This document shows positions 47,867 to 55,585 of a stretch of DNA of 64,000 bases, one piece after another. The stretch is taken from NCBI RefSeq assembly GCF_000203915.1, contig NC_008390.1:1736001-1800000 (forward strand). Direction: 5' to 3'. A program made the position numbers and the translations under genes. The notes beneath the pieces are model-generated. The model had not been told where the DNA came from. It was given only the letters and a program-made list of their open reading frames with translations, and ran no database searches. The DNA is from Burkholderia ambifaria AMMD. Lineage in GTDB: Bacteria > Pseudomonadota > Gammaproteobacteria > Burkholderiales > Burkholderiaceae. Within the stretch, counting starts at the first letter, position 1. The number at the start of each line of letters is the position of its first letter.

Positions 47867-48059
47867 TTCCCGGGCCCGCGCCGCGCGCCGCGGGCTGGGC
47901 GAATGCGCAGCGATGCCACCGCAATGCGCAATGCGCAACGCACGGCGCCGGCCACAAAATTGCAATGTTCTGTATCCGAGCGCCGCACGGATACAACGCG
48001 ATACAAAGCATGGGCCCCGACCCGCTATAAAGCAGACATGATCTCCTGAGGAGCACGAC

Positions 48060-48431
48060 ATGTCTGCTACATGGTTCAACGGATCCTGCCATTGCGGCGC
48101 GGTGAAATTCGAAGTCCGGGCGGCGCTTGCGCCGGCGACCCGCTGCAACTGCAGCCTCTGCCGCCGTCGCGGCGCGCTGATGAGCCCGATGTTCGATGCA
48201 AGCGAACTGAAGATCGTCGCAGGCGAGAGCGCGTTGACCAGCTACCGGTTCAACACGCACACGGCACACCACTTTTTCTGCAGCCGGTGCGGGATCTACC
48301 CGTTCCACCAGACGCGCAAGGATCCCGCGTGCTGGCGGGTCAATCTCGGCTGCCTCGAGGGTGTCGATCCGTACGCGCTCGAAGCGACGGTCGCCGACGG
48401 TGCGAGCCTTTCCGTCGTGGAGGACGCATGA
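48060..48431 (+). CDS. GFA/CENP-V-family zinc protein
   Basis: A 123-residue GFA-type protein. Zinc-binding Cys are at C10/C12 (CHCG), C29/C31/C34 (CNCSLC) and C74/C77 (CSRCG), the full family set. Founder members bind glutathione-formaldehyde adducts, but most relatives have no proven activity. GAGGAG before the ATG. It overlaps a tiny exported ORF by four bases. Confidence 0.9.
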   Translation: MSATWFNGSCHCGAVKFEVRAALAPATRCNCSLCRRRGALMSPMFDASELKIVAGESALTSYRFNTHTAHHFFCSRCGIYPFHQTRKDPACWRVNLGCLEGVDPYALEATVADGASLSVVEDA

Positions 48432-48568
48432 AACGCTGGCTGATGATCCTGCTGTTCGCCGCGGGCGGACTCGCGACCGAAATCGCCCATCCGGTGCAGT
48501 GTTCGCTGCTGTCGATCAGCCGGCAGCGGGTCGGCACCCGCCGGGGTCGGAACGACGGCCAAGGCTGA
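48428..48568 (+). CDS. tiny exported protein overlapping the GFA gene
   Basis: A 46-residue ORF whose ATG overlaps the GFA stop (ATGA). It begins with a typical signal peptide (MKRWLMILLFAAGGLATEIA) and has a short basic tail (TRRGRNDGQG). Translational coupling supports expression. No family recognised. Confidence 0.45.
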   Translation: MKRWLMILLFAAGGLATEIAHPVQCSLLSISRQRVGTRRGRNDGQG

Positions 48569-48624
48569 GCGCGGGGCGGGCGCCGCGCGTATCGCACGCT
48601 GTTGATCGGAAACGATAATCATGC

Positions 48625-48653
48625 TTCCGATAAGATCGCACGCGATATATAAT
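48625..48653 (+). promoter_or_regulatory. ohrR promoter with OhrR-type operator
   Basis: TATAAT at 48648-48653 with TTCCGA 17 bases upstream. The inverted repeat ATCGCACGCGAT (48635-48646) lies inside the spacer. The same 12-base element, reversed, occurs upstream of ohr, so it is the likely OhrR binding site, with repression by blocking RNA polymerase. Confidence 0.65.
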
Positions 48654-48695
48654 CGGTTCATCTGCGACACGATCCCGTGTCGAGGGAGGACGCTC

Positions 48696-49151
48696 ATGAA
48701 ACCGACCGACGCACCATCGCCCGCCACGCCGAAACTGTCCGAGTTCCTGTGCTTTGCGATCTACTCGACGAACCTCGCGTTCGGCAAGGCATACAAGCCG
48801 ATCTTGGAAGAGCTTGGCCTCACGTACACGCAATACATCACGATCATTGCGCTATGGGAGGAGGACAACCAGACGGTCGGGCAACTCGGCGAAAAGCTGT
48901 TCCTCGAATCGAACACGTTGACGCCGATCCTGAAGAAACTCGAGGCGATGGGCTATCTGGAGCGGCACCGCGATCCGTCGGACGAGCGCCAGGTGCTCGT
49001 GAGCCTGACGAAAGGCGGCCGCCGCGTGCGCGAGAAGGGGCTCGACATGGATCTCGTCGAAGCCACCGGGTTGAAGCCCGACGAATTCGCGAAGATGCAG
49101 AAGGCGATCGTCACGCTGCGCGGCAACCTGATCGATTCGATCGACGAATAG
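48696..49151 (+). CDS. ohrR: organic-hydroperoxide-sensing MarR-family repressor (OhrR), one-Cys type
   Basis: A 151-residue MarR-family sensor. The reactive Cys19 is in the conserved LCFAIYSTN segment, and the supporting Tyr pair is in LGLTYTQYI. The winged HTH contains ESNTLTPILKKLEAMGY and DPSDERQVLVSLT. Cys19 is the only cysteine, so sensing would use mixed disulfides or over-oxidation rather than an intersubunit disulfide. GAGGGAGGA precedes the ATG. Its presumed target, ohr, is 1.8 kb away and carries the same operator. Confidence 0.85.
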   Translation: MKPTDAPSPATPKLSEFLCFAIYSTNLAFGKAYKPILEELGLTYTQYITIIALWEEDNQTVGQLGEKLFLESNTLTPILKKLEAMGYLERHRDPSDERQVLVSLTKGGRRVREKGLDMDLVEATGLKPDEFAKMQKAIVTLRGNLIDSIDE

Positions 49152-49167
49152 ACACGAATAGACACGA

Positions 49168-49191
49168 GCCGGCGGCGCACCTGCCGCCGGC
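49168..49191 (+). terminator. hairpin after ohrR
   Basis: Perfect 9-bp stem GCCGGCGGC/GCCGCCGGC with loop GCACCT, 16 bases after the ohrR stop and between convergent genes. No clear T-run follows, so termination is likely but not classical. Confidence 0.5.
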
Positions 49192-49254
49192 CATTGCCGA
49201 AATTTCCGCAATTTCCACAAACGTCCGGCGATCGCGGCCGCCGCGACCAGGCCG

Positions 49255-49998
49255 TTACGGCCGGCTCTCCGGCTGGCCCGTCCGGGTCTGCGCACGCTCA
49301 AGCACTAGCAAATGCATGTCGCGGCGCGTCACGAAGCCGAGTGCCCGATAGCGCTCGAGCGCGACGTGATTCGACGTGAGCACGTGCAGAAACGGCGTTT
49401 CCTCTCGCGCACGGATGGTCGCGATCAATGACCGGATCATTCCGGCAGCGAGCCCCTGGCCCCGAAACGCCGGATCCACGCACACGGCGCTGATCTCCGC
49501 ATGACCGCTGGCTCTGAGCCGCTGACCCGTCATCGCGACGAGCCGGCCCTGCCTGCGCACGCCGATATAACCGCCGAATTCGATCGTGCGCGGGCCGAAC
49601 GGGCCGGGTTCCGTCGCCGCGATCAGCGCGAGCATCTCCGGCACGTCGGCTTCGGTCAGCGGCACATGCTCCGAAGGCTCTGTGTCGTCGAGCGTTCCCT
49701 GCCAGATCATCTGATGCAGCGTCGCGCGCCGGACCACCGAAAGACCGGCCGGTGTCGGAATCTCGTCCGGCGAGAACAGCGCCGCCGGCCCGTATGCGTC
49801 GATCAGTCCGTGCAACGCGTCGAACGCGGCCGGGCTGCGGTCGGCCATGCCGGCAAACGGCGCGAGCGCCGGCGGAAACCGCCGCGCACGCGCGTCGCCG
49901 AGCGCAAAACGGTGCTGCTCGCCCGCGAGCGCATGCCACACGACGTTGTCGAGCGGATGCGATCCGCCTTCTTCGTGTCCCGCCGTTGCTTCCCGCAT
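49255..49998 (-). CDS. GNAT-family N-acetyltransferase
   Basis: A 247-residue acetyltransferase. Residues ~130-240 form the GNAT fold: LTEADVPEMLALIA, AEISAVCVDPAFRGQGLAAGMI (acetyl-CoA P-loop RGQGLA), HVLTSNHVALERYRALGF. The N-terminal half is a family extension of unknown role, with HALAGEQHRFALGDARARR. AAGGAG precedes the ATG. It lies downstream of two DUF4148 genes but behind a strong terminator, so it is probably expressed separately. Confidence 0.87.
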   Translation of the reverse strand: MREATAGHEEGGSHPLDNVVWHALAGEQHRFALGDARARRFPPALAPFAGMADRSPAAFDALHGLIDAYGPAALFSPDEIPTPAGLSVVRRATLHQMIWQGTLDDTEPSEHVPLTEADVPEMLALIAATEPGPFGPRTIEFGGYIGVRRQGRLVAMTGQRLRASGHAEISAVCVDPAFRGQGLAAGMIRSLIATIRAREETPFLHVLTSNHVALERYRALGFVTRRDMHLLVLERAQTRTGQPESRP

Positions 49999-50070
49999 CG
50001 CGTGCTCCTTGATTGAACGCTGTCCGCCGCACAGCATAGACGCGATCGGTCACGCAGGTTGCAGGCAAAC

Positions 50071-50108
50071 AAAAAGCGCACGCGATTACATCGCATGCGC
50101 TTTATTTG
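50071..50108 (-). terminator. Rho-independent terminator after the DUF4148 genes
   Basis: On the minus strand a 13-bp stem (AAAGCGCATGCGA pairing with TCGCGTGCGCTTT, one wobble pair, 5-base loop) is followed by TTTTTGTTTG. It lies 31 bases after the stop of the distal DUF4148 gene. AT content makes it usable on the plus strand too. Confidence 0.85.
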
Positions 50109-50138
50109 ACGGGCGGTATCGCCGATTTCGTCGTGAGT

Positions 50139-50468
50139 TCAATGTCCGAAATAGATCGAGCGCTCGGCCATACGAATCGTGCTGCGACCGCCGGATTGCG
50201 TCGCGCCGTCGGCGTTGCTGCCATAACTGGCTGCCTGCGTGTCGGCCGCCGTCGCGCCATTGTCGCGAACCCGCTTCAGCGCGGCCTGCAGGTTGTCCGG
50301 ATAGTTCGGATCGTTCGGGCGATTCGGCAGATAGCCGGCCTGCTGGAGCGCGGCCAGCTCCGCCCGCACCTGCGCGCGCGTCACGGTGGTTTCGGCGGCG
50401 AAAACCGGTGCGGCAACGGAAGCCGACACGGCGACGAGCAGGGCTGCAATCAGTTGAGTCTTCATCAT
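50139..50468 (-). CDS. DUF4148 small exported protein (paralogue 1)
   Basis: A 109-residue secreted protein. Signal peptide MMKTQLIAALLVAVSASVAAPVFA, then the DUF4148 core VTRAQVRAELAALQQAGYLPNR and NYPDNLQAALKRV, ending in MAERSIYFGH. Start: of two adjacent ATGs the second (50465) is better spaced from GAGGTGA. About 70% identical by eye to the neighbouring paralogue. Function unknown; these are abundant in Burkholderia, often in clusters. Confidence 0.88.
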   Translation of the reverse strand: MMKTQLIAALLVAVSASVAAPVFAAETTVTRAQVRAELAALQQAGYLPNRPNDPNYPDNLQAALKRVRDNGATAADTQAASYGSNADGATQSGGRSTIRMAERSIYFGH

Positions 50469-50540
50469 TCACCTCGATGGAAAAGAGCGTATTCAGGGTT
50501 GTCCGGGTACGCCGGCAATCAATGTCGGTCGCGGTTTCGT

Positions 50541-50870
50541 TCAATGGCCGAAGTAGATCGAACGCTCGGCGACACGCGTGACGGCACGGCTGCCCGACTG
50601 CGTGACGGCTGCGGCGTCGCTGCCATAACCGGACGTCGCCGTATCGGCCGCGACGGCGTCGTTCGCGTGGATACGCGTGAGCGCGGCCTGCAGGTCGTCC
50701 GGATAGTGCGGATCGTTTGCGCGGCCCGGCGCATAGCCGGCCTGCTGAAGCTGGACGAGTTCGGCACGCACTTGTGCACGCGTCACGACGGCTTCACTGG
50801 CAAAGGCCGGGGCGGCAACGGCGGCGGACACGGCAACGAGAAGGGCAGCGATCAGTTGAATTTTCATCAT
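50541..50870 (-). CDS. DUF4148 small exported protein (paralogue 2)
   Basis: A 109-residue sister of the preceding protein, with the same layout: signal peptide ending APAFAS, VTRAQVRAELVQLQQAGYAPGR, HYPDDLQAALTRI, C-terminal VAERSIYFGH. It is located 64 bases after ohr and 72 bases before the other copy on the same strand. The pair is a clear tandem duplication and may be read through from the ohr promoter. Confidence 0.88.
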   Translation of the reverse strand: MMKIQLIAALLVAVSAAVAAPAFASEAVVTRAQVRAELVQLQQAGYAPGRANDPHYPDDLQAALTRIHANDAVAADTATSGYGSDAAAVTQSGSRAVTRVAERSIYFGH

Positions 50871-50934
50871 TTACCTCGACAGGAATAGGGTGGGTGATTC
50901 GTGAAGGCGGCGCCTGACCGCCCGATGCAATGCA

Positions 50935-51357
50935 TCAGACGATGCGGATTTCGACATCGATGTTGCCGCGCGTCGCCTTCGAATACGGGCAGGTCTGATG
51001 TGCGGTATCGACGATGTGCTGCACGACGTCGCGATCGAGCCCCGGCACGCTCACGTTCAGGCGGGCCTGCAGGAAGTACGCGTTGCCGCCCATGCCCAGG
51101 TCCACTTCGGTGTCCACCGCGAGATCGGCCGGCAGCGTCACCTTCGCCGCGCGCGCCGCAAGCTGCATCGCGCCGATGAAGCAGGCCGACCAGCCGGCCG
51201 CGAACAGTTGTTCCGGGTTGGTGCCGGTGCCGGCGCTGCCCGGCGACGACAGCTGGATGTCCAGGCGGCCGTCGGAACTGCGCGCCGCGCCGTCGCGGCC
51301 GCCGGAAGTCGTGTGCGTCTTGCCCGTGTACAGCACCTTTTCGATCTTGCTCATCAT
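50935..51357 (-). CDS. ohr: organic hydroperoxide resistance protein (Ohr)
   Basis: A 140-residue thiol peroxidase of the Ohr/OsmC fold that reduces organic and fatty-acid hydroperoxides with lipoamide. Active-site Cys59 (GWSACFIGA) and resolving Cys123 (QTCPYSKATRGN) are both present, as is the catalytic Arg region GRDGAARSSDGRL. Start: of two adjacent ATGs either could be used. The promoter carries the ATCGCACGCGAT element also found at ohrR. Confidence 0.95.
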   Translation of the reverse strand: MMSKIEKVLYTGKTHTTSGGRDGAARSSDGRLDIQLSSPGSAGTGTNPEQLFAAGWSACFIGAMQLAARAAKVTLPADLAVDTEVDLGMGGNAYFLQARLNVSVPGLDRDVVQHIVDTAHQTCPYSKATRGNIDVEIRIV

Positions 51358-51387
51358 TCACTCCGTCAGGTTTGAAGGTTTTTTCAG

Positions 51388-51404
51388 ATGCGATTCGATC
51401 GCAT
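51388..51404. repeat. 7-3-7 inverted repeat in the ohr leader
   Basis: ATGCGATTCGATCGCAT is a perfect inverted repeat with a three-base centre, 31-47 bases before the ohr start and partly overlapped by a second palindrome TCGCATGCGA (51399-51408). It shares the GCGAT half-site with the promoter operator, so it may be an additional OhrR site. Confidence 0.5.
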
Positions 51405-51450
51405 GCGACGCAGTTTCGTGGAGACGCCGATTCACGTCAAGCGGATTCGA

Positions 51451-51480
51451 TTAAATCGCGTGCGATATTTTGTATTTCAA
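51451..51480 (-). promoter_or_regulatory. ohr promoter with OhrR-type operator
   Basis: On the minus strand TTGAAA (51480-51475) is followed by the inverted repeat ATCGCACGCGAT (51466-51455) and then TTTAAT (51456-51451). The operator thus covers the spacer and -10, as at the ohrR promoter. The -35/-10 spacing is slightly long. Confidence 0.62.
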
Positions 51481-51627
51481 TGTATCTGGATCGCGTCGGG
51501 CCTTGCCGGGCAAGGCTTTTCGGTGATCCACCCCTTATATTGAAAAGGCGATGCGAAGGGGGAAATTCGACAGCGGGCAGGGCAGACACGCGTCCCAATG
51601 GCCATCGACTTGGCAGTGGCAACGCCG

Positions 51628-52092
51628 TTACGCCGGACGGATTTCGGCGATTACGACCAGGATCACGGCAGCGTCCGCAGGCAACTGGCGCTGGGAAAAG
51701 GCCGAGCGAGCGTGCCCGGCCTTGTCGCCCAGCACTGCGGCGAACAGGTCGGAGGCGCCGTCGATCACGGCCGGCTGGCCGTAGAAGCCGTCGGCCGACG
51801 CGACGTGGCCCTCGACCCGCACGATGTGATGCAGTCGGTCGAACCCGCCCAGGTGCTTGCCGATCTGCGCGAGCACATTCAGCGCCGCGAGCTGCGCCGC
51901 GTGCCGACCGTCATCGACGCTCAATTGTTCGCCGACGCGGCCCGTATAGGCCACCTTGCCGTCGGCGAGCGGTAGTTGCCCGGACACGAACAACAGGTTG
52001 CCGGCTTCGCTGACGGCCGTATAGCTGCCGAGCGGTTGCGGTGGTTCGGGTAGCGTGAAGCCGAGTGCGGCCAATTTCTGTTCGATCGTCAT
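51628..52092 (-). CDS. RidA-family protein (YjgF/Rid, reactive-intermediate deaminase-like)
   Basis: A 154-residue Rid-family protein, somewhat longer than canonical RidA. Pattern: PLGSYTAVSEAGNLLFVSGQLPLADGK, AALNVLAQIGKHLGGFDRLHHIVRV, ASADGFYGQPAVIDGASDLFAAVLGDKAGHARSA. This matches the subgroup usually annotated YjgF/endoribonuclease L-PSP. Whether it deaminates enamines cannot be said. It lies upstream of ohr on the same strand with a 270-base gap. Confidence 0.86.
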   Translation of the reverse strand: MTIEQKLAALGFTLPEPPQPLGSYTAVSEAGNLLFVSGQLPLADGKVAYTGRVGEQLSVDDGRHAAQLAALNVLAQIGKHLGGFDRLHHIVRVEGHVASADGFYGQPAVIDGASDLFAAVLGDKAGHARSAFSQRQLPADAAVILVVIAEIRPA

Positions 52093-52355
52093 CGCATGCT
52101 CCGTCGGGAATGGTTGAGGGTCTGTCAGTCACTCTAGTGAGGCGGTCGGCGCCGGTAAATATCGTTCGCGCAATTGATTTGGCACACGATGTAACGAATC
52201 GCGCGCGGCATCGAACGACGCGAACGCGTGCCGGCAAAGCGGCCCGGTGCCGCCCGCCGCATTCGCCGGTTCGCTGGTTTGCCGCCGGGGATTCATGCAC
52301 ACTCGTTGCTTCGACATCCCGCGACACAAGCACCGGACACCGCTGGAGCCGCTTC

Positions 52356-53288
52356 ATGCAACGAAAATTCGACGACCTCCTGCTCGGCAGCATCGAGCTG
52401 TTCTGCCTGGCAGCCGAACTCGGCAGCTTCACGCTCGCCGCGACGGCCGCGAGCGTCACGCCGGCCGCCGTCAGCCGGTCGGTCGCGCGGCTCGAGGAGC
52501 GTCTCGGCGTACGCCTGTTCGTCCGGACCACGCGGCAAATCCGCCTGACCGATTCCGGACGGCGCTACTTCGAGCAATGCCGTGATGCGCTGTCTCAGCT
52601 CGTCGACGCGGAGCGCGAGGCAACGGGCCAGCAGGCAACGCCGGCGGGGGTGCTGCGCATCAGCATGCCGACGCCGTACGGACACTATCGGGTGCTGCCG
52701 CTGCTGCCCGCGTTTCGCGAGCGCTACCCGGACGTATGCGTCGAAACGCATCTGAGCAACCGCAACATCGACTTCGCCGAGGAAGGTTTCGACCTTGCGA
52801 TCCGCGGCCGTGCGCCGGCGGATTCGAGCCTGGTCGCGCGCAAGCTGGAGGACGCTGAACTCGTCGTCGTCGCGACGCCCGGCTACCTGAAGCGCGCCGG
52901 CGTGCCGCGCGCCGTCGACGATCTGCACGCGCACGAATGCATCCAGTTCGAGCTCCCGAGCAGCGGGCGGCCGATTCCGTGGCTGTTCAACGACGGCGCG
53001 GCAGAAATTGAAATCGCGACGACCGGCGGCTACGGCACGTCGGGCGACGTCCTCGCAGGCGTCACGCTCGCGCGCAGCGGTGCAGGCCTGTTCCAGACCT
53101 ACCGCTTCATCGTCGAACGGGATCTGCGGGAGGGCACGCTCGCGGAGGTGCTGTCCGGTCAGGGCGGGCGGTCGCGGCCGTTCATGCTGCTGTATCCACA
53201 TGCACGCTATCTGTCGTCACGCGTGCGCGTCTTCGTCGACTTTCTCGTCGAACATCTCGAGCAGGCGCCCGACAAGCGCAAGCGCTAG
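52356..53288 (+). CDS. LysR-family transcriptional regulator (CrgA-like)
   Basis: A 310-residue LTTR. HTH: GSIELFCLAAELGSFTLAATAASVTPAAVSRSVARLEERLGVRLF. The effector domain begins GVLRISMPTPYGHYRVLPLLPAF, with HLSNRNIDFAEEGFDLAIRGR, typical of the CrgA/DsdC-like branch. It faces the RidA gene divergently with 263 bases between, so it may control it; it is convergent with the SDR gene. Confidence 0.92.
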   Translation: MQRKFDDLLLGSIELFCLAAELGSFTLAATAASVTPAAVSRSVARLEERLGVRLFVRTTRQIRLTDSGRRYFEQCRDALSQLVDAEREATGQQATPAGVLRISMPTPYGHYRVLPLLPAFRERYPDVCVETHLSNRNIDFAEEGFDLAIRGRAPADSSLVARKLEDAELVVVATPGYLKRAGVPRAVDDLHAHECIQFELPSSGRPIPWLFNDGAAEIEIATTGGYGTSGDVLAGVTLARSGAGLFQTYRFIVERDLREGTLAEVLSGQGGRSRPFMLLYPHARYLSSRVRVFVDFLVEHLEQAPDKRKR

Positions 53289-53332
53289 CCGCGTGCGGCC
53301 GGTGCGCGGACGGCGCGGCTGAGCCGGTAGCG

Positions 53333-53366
53333 GGCCGGCGCGCGCCATCCGCGCCGGCCTTTCTCA
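53333..53366 (+). terminator. Rho-independent-type terminator after the LysR gene
   Basis: Perfect 10-bp stem GGCCGGCGCG/CGCGCCGGCC with loop CGCCATC, followed by TTTCTCACTACTTT. Placed between convergent LysR and SDR genes, so it may serve both. Confidence 0.62.
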
Positions 53367-53379
53367 CTACTTTGCCCGC

Positions 53380-54087
53380 TCAGTGCCCGGCGCTCTGGCC
53401 GCCGTCCACGTGCAGGATCTCGCCGGTGACGAACGGCGCCGAATCGAGATACAGGATCGCGCCGACGATGTCGCTCATCTCGCCCATCCGGCCGACCGGA
53501 TGCAGCGCTGCGAGCGTTGCATGCGTGTCGGGCGCATGCATCGGCGAGTTGATAATGCCGGGCGACACGGCGTTCACGCGGATGCCGGCCTTCGCATACT
53601 CGATCGCAAGCGACTTCGTCGCCGCATTGAGCCCGCCTTTCGTCAGCGATGCGAGTACCGATGGCACGTTGCTGTTCGCGTGGTCGATGAGGCTCGTCGT
53701 GATGCTGACCACGTGTCCGCCGCCATGCCGCTGTATCGCCGCGATCGCGCGCTGCGTGACGTGGAAGAAGCCGTCCAGGTTCACGCGGGTGATGGCCGCA
53801 TAGTCGTCCGCGGTGTATTGCGTGAACGGCTTCGCGATGAACACGCCGGCGTTGTTGACGAGGGTGTCGACCCGACCGAAGCGCTCGATTGCGGTGTCGA
53901 CCACGCGCCGCGAGACCGCCGGATCGCCGATGTCGCCCGCGACGGTGACGAGATCGGGATCGTCCGACGGCCCGATCGAACGGGACGTCGCGACCACCCG
54001 ATGGCCCTGGGCGCGGAATGCGTTGACCGTTTCAGCACCGATGCCTCGCGATGCGCCGGTGACGATGATGACTTTGGACGTGCTCAT
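53380..54087 (-). CDS. atypical short-chain dehydrogenase/reductase
   Basis: A 235-residue SDR with the NAD(P) motif TGASRGIGAETV, NNAGVF, and the C-terminal PFVTGEILHVDGGQSAGH. At the place of the usual YxxxK motif the sequence reads LASLTKGGLNAATKS: the Lys is retained but the catalytic Tyr position is Ala. I believe a widespread SDR subgroup shares this form. Activity may use another residue or be lost. Start: ATG after GTCGAGG; an upstream extension lacks support. Confidence 0.85.
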   Translation of the reverse strand: MSTSKVIIVTGASRGIGAETVNAFRAQGHRVVATSRSIGPSDDPDLVTVAGDIGDPAVSRRVVDTAIERFGRVDTLVNNAGVFIAKPFTQYTADDYAAITRVNLDGFFHVTQRAIAAIQRHGGGHVVSITTSLIDHANSNVPSVLASLTKGGLNAATKSLAIEYAKAGIRVNAVSPGIINSPMHAPDTHATLAALHPVGRMGEMSDIVGAILYLDSAPFVTGEILHVDGGQSAGH

Positions 54088-54539
54088 GATATGCCTCGAC
54101 AGGTGACTGGTTTTCGGCTTCAGTGCCGACCGGATCGATGAATCCGATGGACCAGACTCTAGGCGTGTCGGGCCGGAGTTCGAACACCCACCATGGAGCA
54201 ACAGTCTTGCGTCGCGGGAACAAATGCGGGGAGGGTGGTGGCGGTCGCAGCGGCGATTCGCGCGGCGGCGGTGTTGGCGCAGGTGGATCGATGTGATTGT
54301 CGATGAGCCGGCAAGCGGGTGACGACGCGCGTCGAATCGTCGTGAATGCGGAGGTTTGCGCGGTCAAATGCGGCGAACGCCGCGCGCTGGTTTGTTCGCA
54401 ACACCGCGGGCACTTCGCCAATTTATCGGTGCTATCTGGATAACTTTTCTTATCACGACGGCACGATTGCCTGGTCAAACTCGGGTGTCGCACGACGCGT
54501 GACAGGGGCTGCCGGCGCTGCAACGGCGCTGCGCGGGAG
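54088..54539. other. intergenic region left of the mobile-element scar
   Basis: About 450 bases with no convincing gene. Composition is mixed, with lower GC at 54420-54470. It presumably holds the leftward SDR promoter and, towards its right end, sequence of unknown origin next to the scar. Confidence 0.35.
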
Positions 54540-54697
54540 TTGACACTGGTCTTCGCAACACCAAGGTCGGTGACAACTTTAATTCGCGACGTGCAACCTC
54601 ATGAATTTACGACGGTTTCGCCCTTCATCGCCGGCGCGAGGCGGCGAAGTGACATTTTTACTTCGCAAAAGGTGACTACTTTAATTTGGTCTACGGC
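54540..54697. mobile_element. probable insertion-sequence end or scar
   Basis: Three copies of a GTGACxxxTTTAxTTYG motif: GGTGACAACTTTAATTCGCG (54569-54588), AGTGACATTTTTACTTCGCA (about 54648) and GGTGACTACTTTAATTTGGT (about 54671). The segment is AT-rich compared with its flanks. Short repeated motifs at element ends are a feature of IS21-type and similar elements; the element family is my inference. No transposase is left. The right border coincides with the point where a phosphatidylserine-decarboxylase-like gene loses family similarity. Confidence 0.5.
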
Positions 54698-55078
54698 ATG
54701 GCCCGACGGCATGCACATCGGCCAGTCGAAGAACGCATTCAGCGGGCACACGATCAGGCTTTCCTCGCTGAACGGCGGCGTGTAGGTCATCAGATGATCG
54801 AGTACGGTCATCAGCTCGCCGATCGATGCGTAGCCGAGCCGGTATCCCGCTTCGCGCGCTTCGTCGATCGCGCGGGTCCGGCTCATGCGCAGCACGGCGT
54901 TGTCGTCGAACAGCCGCGCGAGTTCCTGCACGGCCGGCGTGCGCAGGCGCTCGCCGGCATGCGCGCGCGCTTCGGCCGCGATTTTTTCGCGGAACGCGGC
55001 CATGTGCGCTTCCTCGCTGGCCATCCATCCGCCGAGGCGGCGGCGTGTGGCGGGCGGCGTGTTGCGATTCGTCGGCAT
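54599..55078 (-). pseudogene. truncated phosphatidylserine-decarboxylase-like gene (N-terminal part only)
   Basis: Starts with a proper GGAGGAG and ATG. Residues 1-~128 match the N-terminal domain of the bacterial/fungal phosphatidylserine-decarboxylase-type protein: RRRLGGWMASEEAHMAAFREK, LDHLMTYTPPFSEESLIVCP, LNAFFDWPMCMPSGHA. Right after PSGHA the frame enters AT-rich repeat sequence (VDQIKVVTFCEVKMS...) and stops. The catalytic C-terminal half (some 300 residues in full-length relatives, from memory) is missing. It was probably removed by insertion of an element and later deletion. Confidence 0.65.
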
Positions 55079-55195
55079 CGTCTCCTCCGGAACGGTTAGC
55101 GGGCGAAGCGAGAGAGCAAGACGCTTGCCCGGCGCGCGGCATCGAAATTGCTGCGTTCGGGCGACCGGTTTCCCTCGATGACTCAGGAGAAAAGA

Positions 55196-55453
55196 ATGGC
55201 TACAGCTTCGAACGCACGACAGACGAACGACGCGGGATCGACGGACGAACGCCGCCGCGACGGCCAGCGAACCGTGACGCCGACGCGCACGCGGTTACGG
55301 GGGCCCGCGGCGGTCTCGCAAGTGGGCTCGCGCCGAGCCGAACGTGGCGGCAGCGACGGGAACGGGCCGGTGACGCCGACCAGCGCAGAAGAGGCCGGGA
55401 AACCGCTATGGGAGGACGACAGCGGCGAGATGCCGCCGGAAGAGTGGTCGTGA
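55196..55453 (+). CDS. small hydrophilic protein, probably disordered
   Basis: An 85-residue ORF with a good AGGAGA site seven bases before the ATG. Rich in Arg, Gly, Ser, Thr and Glu, without hydrophobic core: ARQTNDAGSTDERRRDGQR in the middle, acidic WEDDSGEMPPEEWS at the end. Likely intrinsically disordered. Family not recognised; codon use is ordinary for the window. It is divergent from the truncated decarboxylase gene. Confidence 0.5.
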   Translation: MATASNARQTNDAGSTDERRRDGQRTVTPTRTRLRGPAAVSQVGSRRAERGGSDGNGPVTPTSAEEAGKPLWEDDSGEMPPEEWS

Positions 55454-55585
55454 GGTCGTAGAGGGCGCCGCATCGATGCGTCATGGCCAATGCGAATGCC
55501 CGGATTGCCGCGCCCTCGTTGCCGTTATGACACACGGCGCTCGCTTGCGCGCGTTCGTTGATATAACGAACGCGCGTGGGTCCGC

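Noticed and set aside
54540-54785. Plus-strand 81-codon frame across the mobile-element scar
   Set aside because: It reads through the AT-rich repeats and antisense to the decarboxylase remnant; no ribosome-binding site or domain.
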